From NCBI GenBank assembly GCA_030727885.1, contig JANRAT010000270.1:3002-17705 (forward strand): 14,704 nt of DNA, read 5' to 3'. The translations under genes and the position numbers were made by a program. The DNA comes from Rhodospirillales bacterium (lineage in GTDB: Bacteria; Pseudomonadota; Alphaproteobacteria; Rhodospirillales; Casp-alpha2). Shown piece by piece: positions 1 through 7,487 of the stretch (positions are counted from its first letter, which is position 1; every line of letters begins with the position of its first letter). The notes beneath the pieces were generated by a model that was not told where the DNA came from, did not search any database, and saw only the letters and a program-made list of their open reading frames with translations.

Positions 1-489
1 AGGCTTTGTCTGCACGACGCCGGCAGGTGTCTCAAAGATCAAAGCACCTTCAGCACTCCAGCCGGTCCATTTGTGGCGTACATGGACATGAAGCCCCTGA
101 GCGCGAAGTTGTCTGAGCCAGGCCCGCAACAGCGGTGCGGCCTTCATGCCTTTCGGAAACACCCGCCCGGACGTGCCGACAAATGTTTCGACATCAAATC
201 GGTCAGCCCATTTTCGAATGTCGTCAGGTGTGAATGCTTCTAGCGACGGAAGCAGATTTTTCTGCGATGTCCCAAACCGCAGGACAAACTGATCAAAGGC
301 TTCGGCATGGGTCAGGTTCAGGCCGCTTTTGCCGGCCATCAGAAACTTGCGCCCGAGTGAAGGCATTGCGTCATAGAGGTCGACCTGGACCCCCCTGGCG
401 CACAGGACCTCAGCCGCCATCAGACCGGCAGGACCACCGCCGATGATGGCAACCTGTCCGATGCCTTGCGTATCCGATTGTCTTTCCAC
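1..489 (-). CDS. NAD(P)/FAD-dependent flavoprotein, TIGR03862-like (partial, 3' end outside window)
   Basis: The first 163 codons are present and the gene runs off the left edge. The start is the GTG at 487-489, with GGGAG five bases upstream. A Rossmann FAD-binding motif (GGGPAG, residues 17-22) is followed by GRKFLMAGKSGLNLTH (46-61) and GRVFPKGMKA (108-117). These blocks are typical of the HI0933/BaiN-like flavoproteins, in particular the subgroup named TIGR03862. Members are predicted soluble FAD oxidoreductases of unknown substrate. The gene lies on the same strand as pxpA, 163 bases downstream of it, but a large palindrome separates the two, so co-transcription is uncertain. The N-terminal FAD half is intact as far as it can be read. 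Confidence 0.8.
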   Translation of the reverse strand, partial: MERQSDTQGIGQVAIIGGGPAGLMAAEVLCARGVQVDLYDAMPSLGRKFLMAGKSGLNLTHAEAFDQFVLRFGTSQKNLLPSLEAFTPDDIRKWADRFDVETFVGTSGRVFPKGMKAAPLLRAWLRQLRAQGLHVHVRHKWTGWSAEGALIFETPAGVVQTKP

Positions 490-510
490 GAACGCTCCCA
501 GGCCTTGAAC

Positions 511-598
511 AACAAGGCAACCACGCACAATGATAGCACATCCAGTTGGGCCATCTAAATGGCCTGCCCTGGATGCTATATCATTGTGTTGCTTTGTT
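511..598. repeat. Large nested palindrome / long hairpin between pxpA and the flavoprotein gene
   Basis: Four stems nest around one centre. The outer arms are 511-520 (AACAAGGCAA) and 589-598 (TTGCTTTGTT), with one G-T pair and a five-base bulge at 521-525. Next come CACAATGATA (526-535) and TATCATTGTG (579-588), a perfect 10-base match. Then CATCCAG (539-545) pairs with CTGGATG (569-575), across a 3x3 internal loop. Innermost, GGCCAT (549-554) and ATGGCC (559-564) close a CTAA loop. No clean T-run follows on either strand, so a simple Rho-independent terminator is not supported. It could be an intergenic palindromic unit, a MITE-like remnant, or a structured RNA in the leader of the flavoprotein gene. 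A small separate hairpin, CCTTG-AACAA-CAAGG (503-517), overlaps its left end. Confidence 0.75.
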
Positions 599-652
599 TA
601 GCGCGGAAATTTTATTTAGGGTCCGTGTCTTCAAATATACTCTTGTGGACGG

Positions 653-1435
653 TTAATTGACACCGCGTGGCAAACCAAGAGCCGGCAGGGGGACAATTTC
701 ACATCCTGCGTCTGTCAGTGCTTTGCGGATCGCTTTGGCAACCGGCACAGCTGTTGGCTCATCGCCATGGATGCAAATACTGTCTACCGCGACCTCTATC
801 TTCTTGCCGGATACGGAAATGACATGGCCTTCCGTGACGGCACGTACGATATGTTCAGCTGCAACGGCAGGGTCTTTGATCATGGCGCGTTCAAATTTTC
901 GCGAAATGATGTTGCCGTCATCGTCGTAATTCCGGTCAGCATAAAATTCCCGTGCAACAACCAGACCCAGTTCCAACCCGGCGCGATGCATGGCTGTACC
1001 AAAATTCGCAACATAGATGAGATCTTTATCTGCGGCTTTGATTCCGCGTCCAATGGCCATCGCATATTCACGGTCTTCAATAGCCATATTGTTCAAAGCA
1101 CCATGCGGCTTTACGTGCGTCACTTTTACGCCACGGCCATTGGCGATACCCTGCAAGGCACCAATCTGATAGGTGACCAGATTTTCAAGATCCTTCGGGT
1201 TCATATCGATCTGACGTCGTCCGAAACCCCAACGGTCGTCAAAACCCGGGTGCGCGCCAATGGATGCCCCTGTTTTAACAGCTATATCAATAGTTCTGGC
1301 CATCACCGACGGATCACCGGCGTGCATGCCGCAGGCAATACTTGCCGAACCTATAAGTCCAATCAATTCCTCGTCATTACCAATTGTATAGCGGCCAAAA
1401 CTTTCGCCCACATCAGCATTTATATTAATTTTCAT
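653..1435 (-). CDS. pxpA: 5-oxoprolinase subunit A / LamB-YcsF family protein
   Basis: This is a 260-residue cytoplasmic protein of the LamB/YcsF family. PxpA works with PxpB and PxpC in ATP-dependent opening of 5-oxoproline (pyroglutamate) to glutamate. Family blocks visible are NADVGE (residues 6-11), ACGMHAGDP (34-42), AHPGFDD (61-67), KPHGAL (108-113) and CIHGD (220-224). Length is close to the usual 245-260. I chose the ATG at 1433-1435 because MKININADVGE matches family N-termini; a TTG nine codons upstream (1460-1462) is also open but less likely. No pxpB or pxpC lies in this window, so the partners are elsewhere or the protein acts on another lactam. The gene is divergent from the LysR gene, and the shared operator-like element at 1593-1640 is oriented to serve it. 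Confidence 0.9.
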   Translation of the reverse strand: MKININADVGESFGRYTIGNDEELIGLIGSASIACGMHAGDPSVMARTIDIAVKTGASIGAHPGFDDRWGFGRRQIDMNPKDLENLVTYQIGALQGIANGRGVKVTHVKPHGALNNMAIEDREYAMAIGRGIKAADKDLIYVANFGTAMHRAGLELGLVVAREFYADRNYDDDGNIISRKFERAMIKDPAVAAEHIVRAVTEGHVISVSGKKIEVAVDSICIHGDEPTAVPVAKAIRKALTDAGCEIVPLPALGLPRGVN

Positions 1436-1592
1436 CGGTGTCTCTTTTTTCTGACCCTGCAAAAAGCGCAGGTGTTTTTTTCAAAACCGGACCATTTTTT
1501 ATGGCCGGGAACCTGGATGCGCGGGTTTGCAGAAAACAAGGCTGCACCTTCAGCTACACCGCACTTAAGCAGATCATCTATATGAAGACACT

Positions 1593-1640
1593 GTCCAATG
1601 CATATTTACATATATTCCAAATGCGATTATTGCATATAGA
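1593..1640 (-). promoter_or_regulatory. LysR-type operator between lysR and pxpA (copy 1 of 2)
   Basis: GTCCAATGCAT (1593-1603), 27 bases, then TGCATATAGA (1631-1640). The same two blocks with exactly 27 bases between them recur upstream of tctC (5552-5599). Inside, ATG (1621-1623) and CAT (1633-1635) are nine bases apart, giving the T-N11-A form known for LysR-family recognition sites. Read toward pxpA, the T-N11-A box is distal and GTCCAATGCAT (TTGGAC on the minus strand, resembling a -35 hexamer) is proximal, the usual layout of recognition and activation sites. The distal box ends on the A of the lysR start codon, so binding there could also repress lysR. Assignment to this LysR protein is inferred. 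Confidence 0.7.
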
Positions 1641-2530
1641 TGCTTGAACTCAGAGAACTCAGGAATTTTGTCGCCGTTGCCGAACGTTTGAACGTATCGC
1701 AGGCGGCTGAAGTCGTGCATTTGAGCCAGCCAGCCCTGTCTCGACAGATTCAGGGTCTGGAACGAAAAATCGGCGTTGCCTTGTTCGAGCGTGTCGGCAA
1801 ACGCCTCATCTTGACCGCTGAGGGCGAAGATTTGCTGATGCACGCGGCGGTTTTGCTTGATCAGGCGCAGGATTTAACCAACCGGGCGTATGGGCTGCAA
1901 CAGGGACACGTCGGACTGCTCCGTGTTGGCGCATCACCGCAGACGATTGCCTGGTTGCTGTCTCCTGTAATGGCGGAATTCAGCAAACTGCACCCGAATG
2001 TCGAGCTGATATTCAGTGAAGGCCACAACGATGCCTTGATCGACATGGTTGATAACGGCGGCGTTCACATCGCCGTCGCTTCACCGGCGCCGAACCACAA
2101 CCTTGTCAGCCGCGAGCTGTTTCAAGCCAAACTGCTGGCCTTGTTGCCTCCCGGACATCGACTAACAGGCAGCAAATCCGCCAGTATCGATCAAATCGCA
2201 GACGAGCGCTTTATCGTGCTAAGGCGCGGCTTTCTGACCCGGCACATGTTTGAAAATGCCTGTGCCGAAGCGGGTGTAAGGCCCCGCATTCTGCTTGAAA
2301 GTGACAGTACCCATACTGTTATTTCATTGGCTCAGGATGGTCACGGCATCGCCATCCTTTCATCGTCAGCGCAAAATACACGCTATATCGACAAGGCGAT
2401 CACCCTGTCATCCGGGCACCGGGAAATACAGCAACCAGTCTCGGCGTTGTGGAATCCGAACCGCTACCGTCCGGCCAGCCTTATGGCGCTGGTTACGCTG
2501 CTGGAAAAACACGCTCAAGCCATTCGCTAG
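1640..2530 (+). CDS. LysR-family transcriptional regulator
   Basis: This is a 296-residue LysR-type regulator of normal length. The N-terminal winged helix-turn-helix reads through SQAAEVVHLSQPALSRQIQ (about residues 20-38), followed by the usual LER-KIGVALFER linker segment. The rest, from about residue 90, fits the periplasmic-binding-like effector domain. The ATG at 1640 is chosen because MLELRELRNF aligns with family starts. No Shine-Dalgarno sequence is visible before it, so the message may be leaderless. The gene is divergent from pxpA and converges on tctA, whose stop lies eight bases away. The two matching operator-like elements suggest that it regulates pxpA, tctCBA and itself. The effector is unknown; 5-oxoproline or the transported solute are reasonable guesses. 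Confidence 0.93.
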   Translation: MLELRELRNFVAVAERLNVSQAAEVVHLSQPALSRQIQGLERKIGVALFERVGKRLILTAEGEDLLMHAAVLLDQAQDLTNRAYGLQQGHVGLLRVGASPQTIAWLLSPVMAEFSKLHPNVELIFSEGHNDALIDMVDNGGVHIAVASPAPNHNLVSRELFQAKLLALLPPGHRLTGSKSASIDQIADERFIVLRRGFLTRHMFENACAEAGVRPRILLESDSTHTVISLAQDGHGIAILSSSAQNTRYIDKAITLSSGHREIQQPVSALWNPNRYRPASLMALVTLLEKHAQAIR

Positions 2531-2538
2531 GAACGGTG

Positions 2539-4038
2539 TTATTTCATCACATCTTCAAGCGGGGCCCGTTCCCTGCGCATGAAGACATAGGCAGCCCCCA
2601 GCGACAACATCAGAAAAACGATCGCAATCGGGTGATCAATAACTTCGTCGAGATGCCTGTTTGAAACAATGATCGACTGGCGCAACGACAGCTCGAACAG
2701 CGGTCCGACGACGAATCCGATCAGGAACGTGACGACTGAATAGCCAAATCGTTGCATGATGTAGCCAAGCACCCCAAGCCCGATCATGGCATACACTGAA
2801 AACAAGGAATGGCTTTCCAGATACACACCGACAACACATAGCACGATCACATTGGGCACAATCAGGATCACCGGGATGCTGCCGATTTTGGCAAAAAAGT
2901 GTAATCCAAAACGTCCCACAACAAGCATACAAAGGCTGGCGATGATCATTGAAACATAGATCCCGTAGATCAAACGCGGATACTGATCAAAGATCAGCGG
3001 CCCCGGGATGACGCCATGCATCATGAATGCGGAAACCAGAATGGCCGCCGATACACTCCCCGGCAGCCCAATAGCGAATAAAGGAATCAGACTGGCCGGG
3101 AGAACCGCATTGTCCGCTGACTCGGTTGCAGCGACGCCTTTGATTTCCCCTTCCCCGTACTTGTCGCCCGGTTTGGCCGTTTTTTTGGCAACCGCATAAG
3201 CCAGAAACGCACCAATCGTCGGTCCGAGGCCCGGTATGATGCCCGCGGCAATGCCGACGAAGGTAGAGCGGATCGCCGTCGGCGTAATCCTCTTGATATC
3301 CGACCAGGTCAGATCGGACTTCTTGTCCTCCAACGGCGTATTCATGATGCCAGCCTTCTTGTCGGACAGGTATTGCTCGCCCTGAACCAGCATCTCGGTA
3401 AAGGCCAGCATGCCGACCGTTGATGCAATCAGCGGCACACCGTCAAACAACTCGATCAGGCCGAAGGTCATTCTGGGCGTGGCACTTTCCGGATCAAGTC
3501 CCACGGTCGCCAGAAATATGCCGAAGATTCCCGCGATCAGCCCCTTGGCCATCGACTTGCCGGACAGGGCCGCGATAAATGTCAGCGCAAAGATCATCAC
3601 CGACGTCATTTCCAGCGGCCCCATCTTCAACGCGAAGGTTGCCAGCGGTTTGGCCAGGGCAATCAGCACAAGTGTTGAAATGATGTCACCGAAAACCGAC
3701 GAATACAGGGCCGTCTTCAGGGCTTTCGTCGCTTGCCCGGCCTGCGCCATCGGGTAGCCGTCAAAACACGTCGCCGCCGAACTCGGTTCTCCCGGCGTGT
3801 TGAGCATGATGGCACCGGTTGCGCCGCCGGCGGCACTGGCCTTGGTGACGCCGATCAGAAAGGCGATCGCCGATATCGGTGAGAGTGAATAGGTGATCGG
3901 CACAGCAATCGCCAGCGCCGCCGGCCGACTCAGCCCGGGAAGGACGCCAACAATATAGCCCAGCAGAATGCCGCAGAAGACGGCAAATATCGCGGTGGGT
4001 GTAAAAGCATCTGTGAAACCGAGCAGGATATCTTCCAC
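2539..4038 (-). CDS. tctA: Tripartite tricarboxylate transporter, large membrane subunit TctA
   Basis: This 499-residue polytopic inner-membrane protein is the large permease subunit of a TTT transporter, which couples solute uptake to an ion gradient using a periplasmic binding protein. N-terminal family signatures are GYIVGVLPGLSRPAALAIAVP (about residues 27-47) and GGATGAIMLNTPGEPSSA (about 71-88). A related second block, GIIPGLGPTIGAFLAY, lies near the middle. Many hydrophobic segments are spread over the whole length. The GTG start at 4036-4038 follows the tctB stop with one base between, and GGGGA precedes it by seven bases. It is the last gene of tctC-tctB-tctA. The substrate cannot be read from the sequence. 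Confidence 0.93.
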   Translation of the reverse strand: MEDILLGFTDAFTPTAIFAVFCGILLGYIVGVLPGLSRPAALAIAVPITYSLSPISAIAFLIGVTKASAAGGATGAIMLNTPGEPSSAATCFDGYPMAQAGQATKALKTALYSSVFGDIISTLVLIALAKPLATFALKMGPLEMTSVMIFALTFIAALSGKSMAKGLIAGIFGIFLATVGLDPESATPRMTFGLIELFDGVPLIASTVGMLAFTEMLVQGEQYLSDKKAGIMNTPLEDKKSDLTWSDIKRITPTAIRSTFVGIAAGIIPGLGPTIGAFLAYAVAKKTAKPGDKYGEGEIKGVAATESADNAVLPASLIPLFAIGLPGSVSAAILVSAFMMHGVIPGPLIFDQYPRLIYGIYVSMIIASLCMLVVGRFGLHFFAKIGSIPVILIVPNVIVLCVVGVYLESHSLFSVYAMIGLGVLGYIMQRFGYSVVTFLIGFVVGPLFELSLRQSIIVSNRHLDEVIDHPIAIVFLMLSLGAAYVFMRRERAPLEDVMK

Positions 4039-4039
4039 G

Positions 4040-4504
4040 TCAAATCCCCAGATGATTTACAATGTAAAGGAACAGCGCAACAAATGCAGCCCCTCCCGCC
4101 AGCCGCAATAGCCGGCGTTCATGGAGTGAAAGCGAAACGAGAATAACCAGGATCGCACCGCCGACTTCCCAGTTGATATACCGGATCATCAGAATACCGA
4201 TAATCGTTGAGCCGATCAGACAGATGGCCGTCAATGGTGAAGGCCCGGACGACTGTTCGACAGGCGTTCTCTTGATAAGCTTCTGTAGAAAATGGGCACA
4301 TGCCAGAATGCCGATGGCAGCAGCACAAACCGTTGGCACAAGCCCTGGAGACAAGCCAAGCTCGTCACCTGACGTTGTCTCCGCAGGGATAATGACAAAT
4401 ATTGTGATCAGGCTTAGCGCTGCAAGGATAACAAACTCGATCCCGTCGCGCAGAGGAAATGGCGGACGCTGATCGCGCCCGCCAGATTCTGGAACAGTAT
4501 TCAT
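4040..4504 (-). CDS. tctB: Tripartite tricarboxylate transporter, small membrane subunit TctB
   Basis: This is a 154-residue small membrane subunit of the TTT transporter. The start is the ATG at 4502-4504, four bases after the tctC stop. A longer open frame upstream exists only inside tctC and gives a non-family N-terminus, so it is rejected. Four hydrophobic segments are visible: EFVILAALSLITIFVII, GLVPTVCAAAIGILACAHFL, LTAICLIGSTIIGILMI and the closely following GGAILVILVSL, ending with a last one at AGGAAFVALFLYIV. TctB proteins are poorly conserved in sequence, so the call rests on size, topology and position between tctC and tctA. Translation is probably coupled to both neighbours. Confidence 0.88.
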   Translation of the reverse strand: MNTVPESGGRDQRPPFPLRDGIEFVILAALSLITIFVIIPAETTSGDELGLSPGLVPTVCAAAIGILACAHFLQKLIKRTPVEQSSGPSPLTAICLIGSTIIGILMIRYINWEVGGAILVILVSLSLHERRLLRLAGGAAFVALFLYIVNHLGI

Positions 4505-4508
4505 GGTC

Positions 4509-5450
4509 TTAGTTTGATGAGAGCGCTGCTTTGAACTGTTTGCTCTGCTCATGGACCGCACTTTCGATATCACTACCAACCAGCACGACATTACCCATAT
4601 TTCTCTTTGCGAGTACATCCAGCAGTGTTTTATCCGTAGCCGCTGCCTTGAACGCGGCAACCAGCTTGGCTTTAACCGCTGCAGGAAGGCCCTTAGGCGT
4701 CAGGAACAGGATCATATTGACGCTCGACGCATCATAGCCAAGCTCACGCAGTGTTGGCGCATCTTCAAAGCCAACGACCCTTTTGTCACCCAAAGCAGCG
4801 AGGACGCTTAACTTGCCGGCCTTGGCCTGTGCGTAGTACGTGCCAGAGCTGTAGGCAAAATCAACATGGCCACCCAACGTCTGGGCAACAGCCTCGGCGC
4901 CGCCCTTTGTCGGAACGGGGCTGATTTTCACGCCTTCTTTCTTGGCAATAGCGGCAAGCACGACACGGTCAATTGATGTCGTCGATGCATACGTCAGACC
5001 GCCGCTCTTTCTCGCCTCGGCGATGGCATCGGCAAACGTTTTCCAGCCGCGGCTCGGCAAGGCCACCAGCGCTTCAGGAAACACCCCGAAAGCAGCAATG
5101 TATTCAAAATCATCAATTCCAAATCCGATATCCTTGGCGTGCGGATCGAACGTCAGGGTCGTCGACGTCGTGGCAACGATGGTGTAGCCGTCTGCAGCTT
5201 CTGATTTCAAAGCTGTGACAGCCAGCCCGCCGCCGGCGCCTGGACGGTTCTGCACGACGATCGGCTGACCCAGTGATTTGGTAAGCGCGCTCGACGCGGC
5301 CCGTGAAATGGTGTCGACACCACCGCCGGCGCCGAAACCGACAACGACGGTAACCGGTTTGTCAGGGAATTCAGCCTTGGCCGTTGTGCTGAAAGAAACG
5401 AGTCCTAAGGCAATTGCCGCGCTAATAACACCAGTGCGCAAATATTTCAT
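4509..5450 (-). CDS. tctC: Tripartite tricarboxylate transporter, periplasmic solute-binding protein TctC (Bug family)
   Basis: A 313-residue Bug/TctC-family extracytoplasmic solute receptor. A Sec signal peptide is clear: MKYLR, a hydrophobic core, then TAKA|EF with predicted cleavage after residue 26. The mature protein begins FPDKPVTVVVGFGAGGGVD, the conserved start of this family, with the RPGAGG block following. It captures the solute in the periplasm and delivers it to TctA/TctB. GAGGAG lies nine bases before the ATG. It is first in the operon, with its own promoter region (5451-5722), which carries the second copy of the operator-like element. The shared element with pxpA suggests that the ligand is 5-oxoproline or a similar lactam or acid; this is inference. 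Confidence 0.93.
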   Translation of the reverse strand: MKYLRTGVISAAIALGLVSFSTTAKAEFPDKPVTVVVGFGAGGGVDTISRAASSALTKSLGQPIVVQNRPGAGGGLAVTALKSEAADGYTIVATTSTTLTFDPHAKDIGFGIDDFEYIAAFGVFPEALVALPSRGWKTFADAIAEARKSGGLTYASTTSIDRVVLAAIAKKEGVKISPVPTKGGAEAVAQTLGGHVDFAYSSGTYYAQAKAGKLSVLAALGDKRVVGFEDAPTLRELGYDASSVNMILFLTPKGLPAAVKAKLVAAFKAAATDKTLLDVLAKRNMGNVVLVGSDIESAVHEQSKQFKAALSSN

Positions 5451-5551
5451 GATCTTGCTCCTCGACCTGTTCGGTCTGATTTTGTGATTTTAAAGGCTTC
5501 AGGAAAACGCTGCCCTTCTCTATTCCAATGAGAACACTCCTGCCTTATGCC

Positions 5552-5599
5552 GTCCAATGCATTCTAAAATTAGTTTTATATGTTTTGAGTGCATATAGA
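5552..5599 (-). promoter_or_regulatory. LysR-type operator upstream of tctC (copy 2 of 2)
   Basis: GTCCAATGCAT (5552-5562), 27 bases, TGCATATAGA (5590-5599): the same blocks and spacing as at 1593-1640, although the spacer sequences differ. Inside is a perfect inverted repeat, TATATG (5577-5582) and CATATA (5592-5597), nine bases apart, containing T-N11-A. It lies about 100-150 bases upstream of the tctC ATG and about 120 bases beyond the stop of the dehydratase gene. Orientation toward tctC equals that of copy 1 toward pxpA, so both genes are probably activated in the same way. The rest of the 272-base spacer shows no gene and no clear terminator. Confidence 0.7.
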
Positions 5600-5722
5600 A
5601 GGATTGTAAGCCGTGCTGATATTGAACACGCGCACAAGCCTTCAATTCCAAATTACGGACCTATTGCGGCCTTAACCCGGATAGATCAAAGCCGATTTGA
5701 GTCTTTGCCGGCCATCAGCAGG

Positions 5723-7441
5723 TTAAGGTGTTTTGGCTGTATACGGACGTTTGACAAGGAAGTCGAAGTCGACGCCTTCGCCAGCCTGCAGAATGTGTTC
5801 CATGAAAAGTTTGGCATAGCCACGCTCGGGTTGTGTTCCCGGCGGCGGCGTCCAGGCTGCGCGACGGCGTTCCAGCTCGCCTGCGGCCACCTCCAGCTCA
5901 AGCAACCGGTTGGGGACGTCAAGACGCACCGTATCGCCGGTTTCGACCAGCGAAAGCGGGCCGCCGACGGCAGCTTCCGGACTGGCATGCAGCACAATCG
6001 TCCCGAACGCAGTGCCGCTCATCCGGCAATCGGAAATCCGCACCATATCCTTGACGCCCTGTGCTGCCAGCTTCTTCGGAATCGGGATATACCCCGCTTC
6101 CGGCATACCGGGAGCACCCTTCGGACCGGAATTGCGCAGGATCAGAATGTCATCGGCGACGACATCCAGATCCGGATCGTCGATGCGCAGGGCCAGGTCT
6201 TCCAATGAATCAAACACCACGGCACGCGCGGTATGTGTCAGCAGTTCCCCGGAACAAGCCGATTGCTTGATGATCGCACCGTCGCCGGCGAGATTGCCCT
6301 TCAAAAACGCGATGCCACCGCCGGAATGGATCGGATCCGACAAGGGCCGAACCACATTCTGTTTATGTCCCGCCGGCAAGGCGTCAATTTCCTCGCCCAG
6401 TGTACGTCCGGTAACGGTTATGCAATCCAGATTCAAAAGCGGCTTCAGTTCCCTGAGTATAGGTGCCATGCCGCCGGCCCGATGCAGATCGTCCATATAG
6501 AACTGACCTGTCGGCTTCAGATCGACCAGCACCGGGGTTTCTTCGCCCATGCGGTCGAAGGCTTCCATGTCGATCTCGATCCCAAGTCGCCCGGCAACGG
6601 CTGCAATATGGACAACGCCATTGGTCGAGCCGCCGATGGCCAGCAGCACGCGGAGTGCGTTAGCGATGCTTTTCGGCGTGATAATGTCCGATGGACGAAG
6701 GCCTTCCTTGGCCATCATCATGGCCCGTGCCCCCGCCGCTTCGGCGTGGCGCTGGCGATCCGCATAAACCGTCGGAATGGTCGCCCCACCTGGCAGCATC
6801 ATGCCCATGGCTTCCGTCATGCAGGCCATCGTCGACGCTGTTCCCATGACGCCGCAGGTGCCGGCTGTCGGTACCAGCCGGCTTTCGACCTGATTGATCT
6901 CGACCTCGTCGATACGGCCGGCGCGATAATCGCCCCAGAAGCGGCGGCAATCCGTGCAGGCACCGACCCGTTGTTCGCCATGGGTCCCTGAGAGCATCGG
7001 CCCGGTGACGACCTGAATAGCCGGGATATCGGCACTCGCCGCCGCCATCAGCTGCGCCGGCACTGTCTTGTCGCATCCGCCGATCAGCACGCAGGCATCC
7101 ATCGGCAGACCAAGCATCATTTCCTCGGTATCCATTGCCATCAGATTGCGCAGATACATGCTGGTCGGATAGGCAAAGGATTCATGCAGTGAAATGGTCG
7201 GGAATTCCATCGGCAGACCACCAGCCAGCATCACCCCCCGCTTGACCGCTTCGACGATTTTCGGCGCATTGCCATGGCAGGCATTGAATTCAGAAAAGGT
7301 ATTTGCAATGCCGATCACCGGACGCGACAGCGCATCGTCAGAATATCCCATCGCCTTGATGAACGCTTTTCTGAGATACAGCGAAAATTCCTCATCCCCG
7401 TATCGGGTCAATCCACGCCGCATACCGGTCCGCTTAGTCAT
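5723..7441 (-). CDS. IlvD/EDD-family dehydratase (sugar-acid dehydratase type)
   Basis: This 572-residue [Fe-S] dehydratase converts a 2,3-dihydroxy acid to a 2-keto-3-deoxy acid. Three likely cluster cysteines are seen: Cys55 (FNACHGN), Cys123 (GGCDKTVP) and Cys196 (TAGTCGVMGT). Their spacing of 68 and 73 residues matches what I recall for L-arabinonate dehydratase (Cys59, 127, 200). Ser475 in DCRMSGTAFGT fits the catalytic serine. The length and these motifs favour the pentonate/hexonate branch over true IlvD, but the substrate cannot be fixed. The ATG at 7441 has AAGGA eight bases upstream. It follows dadA by 46 bases on the same strand, so the two are likely co-transcribed. Confidence 0.9.
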   Translation of the reverse strand: MTKRTGMRRGLTRYGDEEFSLYLRKAFIKAMGYSDDALSRPVIGIANTFSEFNACHGNAPKIVEAVKRGVMLAGGLPMEFPTISLHESFAYPTSMYLRNLMAMDTEEMMLGLPMDACVLIGGCDKTVPAQLMAAASADIPAIQVVTGPMLSGTHGEQRVGACTDCRRFWGDYRAGRIDEVEINQVESRLVPTAGTCGVMGTASTMACMTEAMGMMLPGGATIPTVYADRQRHAEAAGARAMMMAKEGLRPSDIITPKSIANALRVLLAIGGSTNGVVHIAAVAGRLGIEIDMEAFDRMGEETPVLVDLKPTGQFYMDDLHRAGGMAPILRELKPLLNLDCITVTGRTLGEEIDALPAGHKQNVVRPLSDPIHSGGGIAFLKGNLAGDGAIIKQSACSGELLTHTARAVVFDSLEDLALRIDDPDLDVVADDILILRNSGPKGAPGMPEAGYIPIPKKLAAQGVKDMVRISDCRMSGTAFGTIVLHASPEAAVGGPLSLVETGDTVRLDVPNRLLELEVAAGELERRRAAWTPPPGTQPERGYAKLFMEHILQAGEGVDFDFLVKRPYTAKTP

Positions 7442-7487
7442 GAATAATTTCCTTCCGATTCTTTATTATTTTTGATCGTGATGGCGA

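Noticed and set aside
767..1585. Long plus-strand open frame opposite pxpA
   Set aside because: It is antisense to a clear pxpA, has no family motifs and runs into the divergent promoter region; it is a shadow of the real gene.
2528..2541. Bidirectional terminator between lysR and tctA
   Set aside because: Only eight bases separate the stops and no stem-loop is visible there.
4505..4660. Longer N-terminus for TctB
   Set aside because: The extension lies inside tctC and gives a charged, non-family sequence; the ATG at 4502-4504 follows the tctC stop directly.
5528..6991. Plus-strand open frames (5528-6208, 6233-6991) opposite the dehydratase
   Set aside because: The composition is Arg/His/Pro-rich as expected from the reverse of a GC-rich gene; the minus strand encodes an intact IlvD/EDD protein.
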